Source: Phlyctochytrium arcticum
Taxonomy: Eukaryota > Chytridiomycota > Chytridiomycetes > Chytridiales > Chytridiaceae
NCBI GenBank assembly: GCA_025602905.1
Contig: JAHLKI010000005.1
Coordinates: 868,001-932,000, forward strand
Direction: 5' to 3'
Length of the DNA: 64,000 bases
Position numbers and translations under genes: made by a program. The notes under the pieces are model-generated. The model was given only the letters and a program-made list of their open reading frames with translations. It was not told the origin of the DNA and did no database searches. Below are positions 19,917 to 30,055 of this stretch, in pieces (position 1 is the stretch's first letter; every line of letters begins with the position of its first letter).

Positions 19917-20290
19917 GTAATTTTGATGAAATTAATCTGGATAATGTCACTCCGATACATTAATCTTCTGGTATGTTCTCGCATGTTTGGATTGAGTTGA
20001 TGTGGTAGTGAGTCGGCCGGCAGTCTGTATCATCATAAAAGGCTGCACTATTGCACTATTGGCAATCCAGTACCGTACTATCTATTCTCGATGGTACATA
20101 TACCTTTGACATATGTTTGGTAGCCAAGAATAAAGCCGGAACAATGGAAGTCCTTGCGGAGTCCTTGTTGAGACATCCACGTGCTTTCGAACTTTTTTCC
20201 GAAGCTGGAGCACCACGGGTAGGCAGCGTAGAACTTTCGGAGCATACATGAGGATCCCGCGGGAACATTTAAACAATAAATTCGCGTAAG

Positions 20291-20299
20291 TATAAATAG
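20291..20299 (+). promoter_or_regulatory. TATA box candidate for receptor copy A
   Basis: TATAAATAG, 186 bp before the ATG at 20477. I did not find an equally good match at the corresponding place upstream of copy B. Confidence 0.4.
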
Positions 20300-20476
20300 T
20301 ACCCTCCGGAGCAATAGTACCGCCGCACCGTCCACTGGCGATGCTACACATTGCCGGACATATTAGTCCCAAGCGTAAATAGCATAATGTTATTCCCCTG
20401 AGCTAGCACTCACTTGCGAAAACTATCCCCCACGACTTTTCAATTCGTAGCCAGCTTACTTTCGCAGGATTTCAAC

Positions 20477-21890
20477 ATGATACTACAACCCGGTGAAGAA
20501 TATTCTCATCTCGATCGTAACAACCCAGCTGTGTATGTGGAGCCTTGGTAGCGTCGAGTGGCAATATGGATGTCATTGCTATCTATAACGGCATTTTGCG
20601 TCAACGGTTTTATGGTCGTCGTTGTATTGAAGTACAAATCGTTGAAGACCGTGCAAGTATGACCGTCACTGATTTTACACCCGCTGTAAATGTATCTAAG
20701 TTATTTTTGACAGAATTACTTGTTACTGAATACGCTGATAACAAATATGTTATTTGGACTTTCGGGAATCCCTGTACAGCCTGCAATTGCTATTACCGGA
20801 CGATTCGTCGGCGGTTATAATGTGTGTCAATGGAGTGGATACACAATTACTGTAGCAGGATGCCAGAATATTTTCGGAGGTAGCGTTCTAAAGCAAAGTC
20901 ACCAAAGGATGCATCCTAATGCAAATTGCAGCATTCTTATTGAGCTACGAGCGATTCTCGGTGATTGTTCGTCGCAAAGCTATTACTGAGAAGCAAGTTT
21001 TCAAACTGATTGCTACAAGTTGGACAATTACCTTGTCACTCGGATCTGTGCCACATTGGTTTGGTAAGAGCAACTCGGCCATTGCCAAAGATCCCAATTT
21101 CTCATATATTTTATTAGGCGGGCGGGGCCAGGTATTCCAACCTAGTATGGTGTATTGCGCAGCGGACTGGCATTCCCGAGTGTTTTACGCCCAGTTCATG
21201 GCGTAAGTGATGCATAGTGTGCCTTTCGGGCGGCCCTTTCCTGAACATCTGTTTTTTTCTTCGGCAGGTGGGGTTGCTTCACAATCATTACTGTCAACAA
21301 TCTGGCTTGCTGCTCGCTGTACGCACGCATCTTCCATGAAGTCTGTTTAGTTCAAAAGCAATTCGCAAGCATCGTGGGCTCAAGGAAAGGGAGTACACTC
21401 CCCGGCAACGGCGGAAAGAGCCAGCCGGAAAATGCTCGTGACCCCGAGAGAGCTCAGGAGATTAAAAACGCAAAGAAGACCATTGCCGAAAACTCTGTTC
21501 AGGCCAGCATTGCAAAAAAATTTGCCGTTATTGTGGGATTCCTGATCACGAACTGGACGTGCTATCATATCAAGTTTGCGTGGGAAGGGGCAACTGGAAA
21601 GGAAGTTCCTCCATTTTTTGATGCACTCGCCATCAACATGGCTCTCTTCAAGTAAGCATTAAAATGTAGAAGCCCGGGCAGCTCAACTAACTTTTTACAC
21701 AATCAGTTCACTCTGCGATCCCACAGTAATTTTGATTTTGGACAAGCGCTGGCGTAGCGCCGCGTACGTACTCCTTGGGGGCGACAGTAACATGCTACCC
21801 GCAGATATGCGTAGTCGAAGCGGCAAGCAAACCATAAGTAGTTCCCCTGGAGATACACTCAAAGTGCCGGCTGGCAGCAATCCTACTTAA
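20477..21890 (+). CDS. Rhodopsin-like (class A) seven-TM receptor, copy A
   Basis: Model: join(20477..20656, 20714..20879, 20932..21063, 21118..21202, 21268..21651, 21707..21890), about 376 codons. The 54-nt intron 21064-21117 (GTAAGA...TTATTAG) is stop-free and optional. Class A features: IC1 KYKSLKTVQ; Cys at the TM3 start (NVCQWSGY) paired with an EC2 Cys (VYCAADW); SYERF in place of DRY; TM4 Trp (ATSWTI); TM6 Trp (LITNWTCYH); TM7 DPxxI (NSLCDPTVI) in place of NPxxY; and a basic helix 8 (DKRWR). The position of the opsin retinal Lys, six before the DP Asp, is Leu, so it is probably not a retinal photoreceptor. Codon 25 (20549) is an in-frame TAG; the ATG at 20570 would still give a complete TM1. 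Ligand unknown. Confidence 0.75.
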
Positions 21891-22056
21891 TGATCTTCTC
21901 CCCTTCACGAGAAGCATGTGGGTAGAATACCTTCAGGACGCTTTACACCCTATACCAAACTATCCCCACTGACCTAGCCAATCATCATTTTCTGAACATT
22001 TGCCACTGTATTTGATTTTGAATGGCGTCTTAATATTTAGAAAGCACGGCATGTGC

Positions 22057-22217
22057 ACTTTTACAAGAATGCAAGTGAGATCCATTGCTTGATGGGCGTT
22101 AGAACTACCAGTATTTCGGACAAGGTCAAAGTACCGAGGAACTTTAAACACTCATCCCGAAATAGCGTCGTAATCTCGACATCGTGTATCGCTTATCTGC
22201 TCCGAAGCCATGAAAAG
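22057..22217 (-). pseudogene. Decayed fragment of RPAP2 penultimate exon
   Basis: On the minus strand this matches RPAP2 exon 32120-32266 with part of its upstream intron (homologous to about 32118-32292, roughly three quarters identical by eye). The translated frame keeps DVEITT, CLKFL, LTLSEILVV and the VVLTPIKQW block, paralleling DVKITT, YLKFL, LALSETLVV and the VVRTPVEQW block. A stop sits at the second codon and another (TAA) near the donor. It lies directly downstream of receptor copy A. Confidence 0.75.
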
Positions 22218-22399
22218 GAGGAATAATTTGTAGTCGGAGAAAGAGTTAGCAACATTCTGAACTTTCGTCCAGGCCGATGCTCCAGAGGAGGGTGGCGATA
22301 GTCTGCTCTCTAAATGTGAAGACTGCGGCTTAAATATGTCGATGTGCAGTGACATTGGCTACCTATTCTTTTTTAAGTGCTAGTGCTACTAGATCGAGA

Positions 22400-22478
22400 A
22401 CTTGGAGACTTCGGATTTTCCCGGAAGTGCGTAAGTGGACTTTATAAAGTTACCGAACCCGGGCTTGCCCGATACCAT
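22400..22478 (+). repeat. Right direct repeat flanking receptor copy A
   Basis: Matches 19651-19720: ACTTGGAGACT, TTTCCCGGAAGTGCGTAA, then after a short insertion GCCCGATACCAT. Confidence 0.75.
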
Positions 22479-22500
22479 TCTATACATTAAAATAGAATCC

Positions 22501-22535
22501 GTCCGAACCACGTGCCCCACGTGACCTGTTCGGAC
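22501..22535. repeat. Inverted repeat enclosing two CACGTG boxes
   Basis: GTCCGAAC (22501-22508) and GTTCGGAC (22528-22535) are perfect inverted arms. Between them CACGTG occurs twice (22509 and 22518), separated by CCC. CACGTG is the core site of bHLH factors; no gene start is close by. Confidence 0.7.
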
Positions 22536-22539
22536 TCCA

Positions 22540-22790
22540 AAATCTTTGGGCAAATCCTCGAGGCTGTAGGCAGAGTCCCAAATCCCAGTTTGGTAATCAT
22601 GAGCGTGGGAAAACACATTGCATCTTGGCATGGCAGTTGGTAAGTGATGGAGGGCCTTGAGTTGAAATCTCTGGGCAAATTCTCGAGGCCATAGGCCGAG
22701 TCCCAATGCCAGATTACATCTTGGCATGGCCTGAGCGTGGGAAAACAGATGGCATCTTGGCATGGCCGTTTGGGAGTGATGGAGGGAACA
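22540..22790 (+). repeat. Two tandem units of about 125 bp
   Basis: 22540-22664 and 22665-22790 share AAATCT(T/C)TGGGCAAAT, CTCGAGGC, TGAGCGTGGGAAAACA, GCATCTTGGCATGGC and GTGATGGAGGG in the same order. Confidence 0.85.
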
Positions 22791-25410
22791 AGTATTCATG
22801 GTGGGATGGCGTCGCCTGGGCGGGTATTGCACACAGCCTTGATTTCCAAAGCCAACCCAAGATGGAGGGGGATTTGCAGCCATGGTTTTAGAGGAGCGCT
22901 CAATGGAATTGGCAGTGAGAATGACCAGGGGCATTCTGTATATGGAACCTCTGCCATTTTTTTGCAGACTTCCTCTGTGTTTGGTTTACATTCGTCTCGG
23001 TATTGGGCTTAGCCCCATACCTGGCATATCCTCGTGGTTTCGTAAGAGACTGTTTCCCTCCGCTGAAAATGTGCACCCAACCCTCGCTCCTTCCTTTTTG
23101 GTTCTTTTTTGGGCTTAATTAACGCCCTCAAAGCTCCCACGCTCCCATCTTTTCTTTCATTTTTATAATTTTCCACTTCCACCATCTGACCTTATCCTCT
23201 TCCTTAGGACCTTTTTTTGAACCTTCAATTTTATTACTTTTCCCTCCGCCCTTTAAGTCTGTTATTCTCTGCTTTTCCCGTCCTATGCTCTACTGTTTTT
23301 CTCACCCCTATATTTTTATTCTCAGCTCAAATTACCAGACTTTTTCCTACTTCCGCTCGTCCTTTCATCTCCATCCCAATTTAAATTTGTTCTTCTCTGC
23401 TTCTCCCGTCCGGTGCTCTATATGTTTTTTTCTCTTTCCTCTCTACTTCCTTAATTGTTCTACTTTGACTCAAGGATTTTTCCACTTCCCTTCCATTCTA
23501 GCTGATTTTTGCCCTGAAATGTATCTCTTGATATCGGTTTGTCCCGGGACGGATTCTAGTAGTACGTCCATTCTGTCGTTTCTTTCTACTTCTTTCACTG
23601 CATTCCCCGCTCTGTTTTTGCTTACCCTCCTCTAACATATTTTTGCCGTCTTCTGCCGCTGGATGTTCTCTATTTCCAACATTTATGCATTCCTGGCATA
23701 CACTGCTTTTCCAGCCTAAGAATTTTATTGTTTGATCTTTGCTATAACGTACGGGCCTTAGTCCACTAGATCGATGTCCTTCCGCTCTCACTTCTTCGCT
23801 TTATGCGCTACTTTTGTCAAATCACTTCTTTTGAATCTACCTTCCATTCTTATGTTACTGTTTTTCTGAGTTATTTTGAATATGTATGTCCTGTATCACA
23901 TTTACTCCTCGAAAGAAATTCTCCGCTGTTACCACCCGTTTTCTCGGGAGGAATAGGATTTTTCTGCTGTACACCCTTCCTTCCCGCCCTTACTATTCAG
24001 CATACATTCTTGGCACACACTGTGATGTTTGCGATAAATACGGGTCTTAGTCCAGTAGATCAAAAAACTCTTACTTACCGTAATTTTATCACCTCCGCTC
24101 TTACCATCTGCAATTGCCGTTTTCCTTCCTCATTCTTGCTTTGTTCTTTCCTCTATTCTTCTCGCCGTACCGCTTTGACTCTTTCAGCGTCTATTTTGCT
24201 TCGCTATTTGAGACCACTTCCTACGTCGTTCAAGCGTTCCTAAAATTTGGTTGCCTTTCGCCATATACCTCTTGAAATCCATTTCACTCTCTTCTCATTG
24301 ATTTCTTGAATTTTCCTTTAGTTGCCCATCCCCTGTGGTTGCTGTGGACTGAAATACCCGCCTCATTGTCTCTTATATTTTCCTTTCCCTCCCTGCCTGT
24401 GGGCTACTTTCTTCCATTACTTTTCTCTGACTCTCCCTTCGAGTACATCACCAACTACTTCTGGCATACTGAATCCTTCTCGCACTTCCACTTCTACTTC
24501 TCTTCACCTTTTTACATACAAAAATTGGATTTCTATTTTTGCCCTCAATCTTTGCTCCCGCGACGTATTCAGATGGCGAGCCTCTGCCGCATGTATAATG
24601 CGGGTAATATTACTCCTGGACTATCTTCATTTTCTTTTGGGATGTAGGGCGTACTTGCAAAGTTAATTATCATCATTCTCCGATTCTTTGATTAACTTCT
24701 CGAACGGCACTTCTTGGCGCAACATTTCGATGATGACTGACATCACTTTCAAGATGAGCGTTTGATACATATACACATTTGATACATATACACATGAGTT
24801 GCATCGATATTGCCTTTCCTGGTCTACCAGGCTCTCTCTCTTTCATTTCTTCCTTTTCTTCCCTTGTATTATCCGCTACTTTTGTTACCGACTAGTACTA
24901 CTCTCCTTTTCTCTCCCCCTCATTCCCTCCTCCATTTATCTCATATCATACTTACTTCCGCTTCTGCGATTATGATACTGGCATTTCCTTCTTCTTTTCA
25001 ACATGTGTCTATTCTGATTTTGCCATATTTTTTGCCCTCTCAATCTTCCTCAAGAGAATACCCACCACGGATAACAACTCAAAAGGCAAATATACAAATA
25101 GGTGGTTGAGTTAAGAAGATACAAACGACGAACACGCACGCCGCGAAATGAAGAAGACGAAGACTATGAAGGGCATAATAAGGATCAAGTTTTCCGCAGA
25201 AAAGTGCGGCAGAAATACATCTTCACATCTTTCTTCATCGGCTCGTTTTTCTGGCTATACTGGCCGTCTTTCATTTGCTGGATTTTATACAAAAAAGGAT
25301 TTTCCCTTCTCCTCATCTCTTGAGAAGATCTATTCCATTTTATTGCATTTCTTGCTTGAGATTTTTCTTACGAAACCTGACCCCTCAGACCCGACGGGGC
25401 TTCCTCTATG
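22791..25410. other. Pyrimidine-biased region without genes
   Basis: From about 23,100 to 25,060 the + strand is strongly enriched in C and T. Degenerate repeated phrases occur: TTCTCTGCTT(T/C)TCCCGTCC at about 23270 and 23393, GCATTC(C/T)TGGCA(T/C)ACACTG, and GG(T/C)CTTAGTCCA(C/G)TAGATC at about 23755 and 24040. A TTTGATACATATACACAT unit is repeated in tandem near 24762-24796. The many short open frames are leucine/serine/phenylalanine-rich products of this bias and show no domains. Confidence 0.6.
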
Positions 25411-25550
25411 TACCGTAAATCTCTGGCTCCTCGACCCCCCCCCCTAATTTCCCCAAATGTAGTTTTTATTACGGGCACAGTTTTCTAAAAATCAGGCACA
25501 GCCATGAACTTGAAGAGGGGGGGGGGGTCCAGGAGCCAGAGATTTAGGTA
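25411..25550. repeat. Inverted repeat, 34-bp arms and 72-bp spacer
   Basis: The left arm 25411-25444 starts TACCGTAAATCTCTGGCTCC and ends in a C run. The right arm 25517-25550 starts with a G run and ends GAGCCAGAGATTTAGGTA, its near-perfect complement. It sits at the left border of duplicated segment B and resembles the ends of a small MITE-like element. No target-site duplication could be confirmed. Confidence 0.75.
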
Positions 25551-25686
25551 CCGTAAACTTGGGCCTCCTGGGTTGTTCACAGTTCACTATCTTCTAGGGA
25601 TATTATTGCCGATATGTTCCCCATCGCCCCACACCCTTACCTTATTATTTCCACTACTTGCCTGGCAGTACACCGAGAATAGTTTT

Positions 25687-25701
25687 AGTCTGGCCCAGAC
25701 T
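25687..25701. promoter_or_regulatory. Conserved palindrome upstream of receptor copy B
   Basis: AGTCTGG-C-CCAGACT, the counterpart of 19902-19916 with only the central base changed. Confidence 0.45.
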
Positions 25702-26292
25702 AATTCTGAACTTTCCCCAGAAATTAGTCTGGATAAGTTTGCTCATGAGTTGCCTCCCATTAACTAATACATGAATCAATACATCAATCTTCTGGCGTAA
25801 TCGGATTGAGTTGCTGTGGTAGTGTGATAGTGACAAGCTGCACTATTGGCAATCCGGGCAGCCTGGTCCAAGGGCTTGTTTAGGCTGCACTTTTTAATTT
25901 TGAGCCTAATTGCTATTCTCGGTGTACACACAACTTTGCCATATGTTTGGTAGCCCAGAACAAGTCCAGAATTATGGAAGTCCTCGGAGAAAGGTTTCGA
26001 AAGCATGTCAATATCAAAGAGAATATTGGGCACCGTGGAACTCGGAGCATACATACCCATACCAAAAAATGTCCCGTAAATTTGGAAAAAAATTAACAGT
26101 TACTCCGCTGCCGGTTCCCGCAAACTAGCATAAAGTTAGCCGCAAAGTCTATTTATGATACCTGTTGTCCTCACAGATACTTTTGTTGCAATACGTATTT
26201 TCCCCCGGGCTGCACTTCTTAACTAACTTGCGAAAGCTATCTTCCAGCGAATTTTCAATTTGTAGGCCAGATTACTTTCGCAGGATTTCAAT

Positions 26293-27752
26293 ATGATATT
26301 ACAGCCCGGTGAAGAATTTTCTCATCTTGATCGCAACCATCCAGCTTTTTGTATGTGGAGCCTTGGGAGCGTCGAGTGGCAGTATGGATGTCATTTCTGA
26401 CTCTAGCGTCGTTCTGGCTTAACGGTTTTATGGCCATCGTTGTATTGAGGTACAAATCTTTGAAGACTGTGCAGGTATGACCGTATCTCAATTCACACCT
26501 GCAACAAATGTATCTAAGCCTTTTGTCGCAGAATTACTTGTTACTCAACACGATGACAACAAATATGTTATTTGGACTTTCGGGAATTCCTGTATACCCT
26601 GCAATTGCCATTACCGGACGATTCGTTGGCGGGTATGCCCTTTGCCAATGGAGCGGATACACGATGATTGTAGGATGCCAGAACCTTTTCGGAGGTAGTG
26701 TTCTAGAACAAATTCTCCAAAGGGACGCATTCTCATTCTATTTGCAGCATTTTTAATGAGTTTCGAGCGATATTCGGTAATTATTCGTCGCAGCGCTATT
26801 ACTGAAAAGCAAGTTTTCAAATTGATTGCTACAACTTGGATAATCACCATATCACTCGGATCTGTGCCATTTTGGTTTGGTAAGTGCGACTCGGCCATCG
26901 CCAAATGTCCCGATTTCTTATATATTTTATCAGGGGGCACGGGGCCATGTATTCCAACCTAGTATGTTGTATTGTGCAGCGGACTGGCATTCCCGAGCAT
27001 TTTACGCACAGTTTATGGGGTAAGTGGCCCCTGATGTGCCTTTCGGGCCGCCCTTTACTTAACATCTATTTTTTTTTTCTTTGGCAGGTGGGGTTGCCCC
27101 GGGATCATTACTCTGAACAATCTGACCTGCTGTTCGCTGTACGCACCTATCTTCTACGAAGTCCGTGCAGTTCAAAATAAATTTGCAAGCATTGTGGGCT
27201 CAAGGAAAGGCAGTACACTCCCCAGCACCGGCGGAAAGAGCCAGTCGGAAAATGCTCGTGACCCCGAGAGAGCTCAGGAGATTAAAAACGCAAAGAAGAC
27301 CATTGCCGAAAACTCTGTTCAGGCCAAAATTGCGAGGAAGTTTGCCATTATTGTGGGATTCCTGATGATGAACTGGATGGGCTATCATATAAAATTTGGT
27401 TGGGAAGCTGGAAGTGGAAAGGAGGTATCTCCCATCTATGACGCGATAGCCTTCAACATGGCTCTCTTCAGGTGAGCAATGAATTGTTCCAGAAGCCCAG
27501 GTAGTTCAACTAACATTTTACACAATCAGTTCAGTCTGCGATCCCATAGTAATCTTGGTTTTGGACAAACGCTGGCGTCGCGCTGCGTACGTTCTCCTTG
27601 GGGGCGACAGTATCCTGCTGGCCGCAGATATGCGTAGTCGAAGCGGCAAGGCGAAGACAATGAACACGGACAAAATATCCCGTACCGAATCCATACGTAG
27701 TTCCCCTGGAGATACACTCAAAGTGCCGACTGGCAGCTGTATCGCTCGATGA
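26293..27752 (+). pseudogene. Class A seven-TM receptor, copy B (frameshifted)
   Basis: Exon order as in copy A: 26293..26474, 26532..26694, 26748..26879, 26934..27019, 27088..27471, 27530..27752. It keeps RYKSLKTVQ, the TM3 Cys (YALCQWSGY), a full SFERY motif, TM4 Trp (ATTWII), TM6 Trp (MMNWMGYH), SSVCDPIVI and DKRWR, with a C-terminal tail slightly longer than in copy A. Relative to copy A there is a 2-nt insertion in the N-terminal segment (about 26346-26350), so the ATG at 26293 is out of frame with TM1. There is also a 1-nt insertion in extracellular loop 2 (about 26934-26950), after which the frame hits TAG. All later exons are open. It is probably a recent pseudogene unless these are assembly errors. 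As in copy A, no Lys lies at the retinal position. Confidence 0.75.
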
Positions 27753-28006
27753 TCCTCGCTCTTCCAAGAGAAGCATGTAGAATAGCGTACGGACGCTCCA
27801 TACCCTATACCAAGCTATCCCTTCCGGCCTGGTCAATCATTTTCTGACCATTCTGCCCCTGTATTTGATTTTGAATCACGTCTAAATAGATGAAAAGGCT
27901 CCGCCTCACAACAGATGTCAACAATATGGCGTCCATCTGTTCAAGAAAAGTGATGCAAAACTTCGATGTGAATATATACAATGAGCAAATCGACATGTAT
28001 CATGCA

Positions 28007-29413
28007 TTAATCAGCCATGGCACCATCTAGCTGCCGGCGGAAATCTTCCGCGAATTGTTGGATGGACTGACCATCCGAAAGGTCAATGGTATCCCGAGGC
28101 AGCCTACTAGACGAGTACGTAGGATATGTACATTGCGATGCCTGACGATTTGAAGTAATAATGCGGAAGATGGGATACTGCTCTGGATTCGTTTGTGGAG
28201 ATGCTGTTCAAATTGACATTAGCAGGTATTCAAGATATATGAAGAGCCGCGATCAAACCTGCTATGATTTCTGACCAGTCAAACAGTAGTGAGTCCGTTG
28301 TTTTACTAAAGGCATTAAAGTCCACCAATGAGACTCGGTGATTCCGCGTGTTAATATAAACATCGAACACGTCTATCAACAATATGCGTCAGCACCACTC
28401 ATGGCCAAACAGTGTACTGACACTTACAGCTTGAATCAGCAAAATTCTCCTTCACTTTAGTCTCAAAAAATCTAATAATATAACCGCGTAGCTCATCTTG
28501 TAGCCCAGGGAGAAAGTCATAGTAATTTACAGCGTCCCGTTGCGTCACACCTGTAAGACAAACAATGAGTACGAGACAAGGACGATCAACTTGAGTAGCA
28601 GATCAAGAGCGAGACATACCAATCAAATGATTGTCCTTGACAAAACATCGAAACTCCATCGAAGGGGCCAAATCATACCACTTGCGCAGCACGAGGTCAA
28701 AGCTCGTTGCGCGGGCCGGTGCTCCTCTTGTCGGCGAAGTCAATGTTTCTGTTTGCGAACAGCCGTCATAGGCATGATCCAAATCGTGAACGATAAAGTC
28801 ACTAGATTTCAGCAGAAGAAATATATCTTGAACGGTGGTGCATTTGAGAGTCGATCCGGTTGCTACCCATGCCGCATCCTGACGTGAGCGTAAGTTATGT
28901 AAATTCGTCCACGCTGTTCGTTCGATGCAACTGTATTACCTTTGGCGAACTCCAGTTCAGTTTTGGAAACACTGCCCCTCCCAAATCCTCAATTGCTTCT
29001 TCTATTTGCTTCTGCAGTTCTGGAAAAGAAGGAGCTTCCGATTCTGTCTCGTCAGCCTCTTCATCACCTCCGGGTCCCGGTGGTGTGGAGATATTGTGGC
29101 TCTGCTCATCATCAGAGTCACTGAACTGGTCTTCATCGTCGTCTCCAACATCTCTCGGCAAGAAGACTCCGTCGGCATGAAGGTAATTGATGAAAGCTTC
29201 GGGAAGAGGAATGATGATGCTTCTTAGGCTTGATGATGAGAACTTTGGATACCAGGAGGAGAAAGAGCAATTTTCAATATGCTGAATCGAAACGGGAGGG
29301 AAAGTGGTATCTGAAGAGTCCTCAACTAGTGACATTTCGGGATTAAATTTTGACTCAATTTCTGGTTCACTCGACTCTGAGCTGGAGTCTGAGTTGAACA
29401 CGGGCATCCCCAT
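28007..29413 (-). CDS. CDC123: Cdc123, eIF2 assembly chaperone
   Basis: Model: complement(28007..28203, 28259..28372, 28428..28550, 28620..28878, 28940..29413), 388 residues. It promotes assembly of eIF2 (gamma with alpha) for translation initiation and has an ATP-grasp fold. Evidence: FSSWYPKF and SIIIPLP near the N terminus; FPELQKQIEEAI, GGAVFPKLNWSSPKDAAW across the first intron; LLLKSSDFIVHDL; MEFRCFVKDNHLIGVTQRD; YYDFLP; and YVFDVYI...VSLVDFNAF...TDSLLFDWSE, which carry the ATP/Mg residues. The N-terminal 100 residues include an acidic Ser-rich insert. The intron at 28204-28258 uses a weak GTTTGA donor; the others are standard. It is divergent with ORC5. Confidence 0.95.
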
Positions 29414-30055
29414 TCTGTGCTGTGGTTGGTGAAGCTACTGGCGGTGATATATAAAAGAGTAGGCAATTCCTTGAGACCGGTGAAAGTTCAGTTGAGCAGT
29501 GACAGGGCAATGGGCAATGGAAATTGAATGGTTCAGAACAAATTTCGAGCGATCTGACTGTTCTGAATCATCCGACAATGGCTGTGCCACCAACGTAAGT
29601 TCCATAGAGCAGTAAATACATCCCCACCCTGGTTTTTCCAATCGGTCAAAGACTCGAAATATGAGCAACTGGTAGAAAGGACTCTCAGTGACTCTTTTGT
29701 TCCTCCCAACTTCGCAGCAGCGATGCAGTGGGATAGTTACCGAATTTGATGGTGCATGAAGTTATGATGGTGAAACTGGGTGTGCTGCGAGCCTTTACAT
29801 TCTTCAGAATACGGTATCATACATTGGCCGCTCCAACTACGTGAGATGCAAGGCTTTGAAAGCTCCCTTGCCGAACGAACCGTTAATGCTGGTTGTCCTC
29901 AACTTTGCCGGAGCTTTGCTCATACCGGTACTCGTACAACGTACATGTCATCACTAATTGTCTGAATGGTTCGGACAAGATGCAAACTCCGAACGCAGCT
30001 CCGAACGGACTCAGTCTGATGCGAGACTAATATCAATGGACGCTTACAGAAAGCA
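29414..30055. promoter_or_regulatory. Divergent promoter region CDC123 / ORC5
   Basis: 642 bp between the two start codons. No TATA box or repeat stands out, and no gene is recognised in it. Confidence 0.5.

Larger units (their letters stand above)
19690..22010 (+). repeat. Duplicated segment A
   Basis: Homologous, colinear with 25545-27890 at an offset of about 5.8 kb. Matching landmarks in order: TGGGTTGTTC, CCTTACCTTATTATTTCC, an AGTCTGG-x-CCAGACT palindrome, CATATGTTTGGTAGCC, the whole receptor gene, and CTGTATTTGATTTTGAA after it. Exons are more alike than introns and flanks. Boundaries are approximate. Confidence 0.85.
25545..27890 (+). repeat. Duplicated segment B
   Basis: Colinear partner of 19690-22010 (landmarks given there). 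Its left edge abuts the inverted repeat. Its right part replaces the RPAP2 fragment seen after copy A with sequence that only weakly resembles RPAP2 (about 27890-27955). Confidence 0.8.

Noticed and set aside
20495..20551. GTGAAG...GGTAG (59 nt) as an intron covering both N-terminal lesions of the receptor copies
   Set aside because: The donor phase does not match the TM1 frame in either copy.
20534..20576. GTATGT in receptor exon 1 as a 5' splice site that would remove the TAG
   Set aside because: The next usable AG is about 20-27 nt away, far below the 46-75 nt intron range here, and no downstream acceptor keeps TM1 intact.
23100..25060. Many overlapping ORFs of 70-150 codons on the + strand
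   Set aside because: They arise from pyrimidine bias, contain only Leu/Ser/Phe/Pro-rich sequence and no domains, and many start at non-ATG codons.
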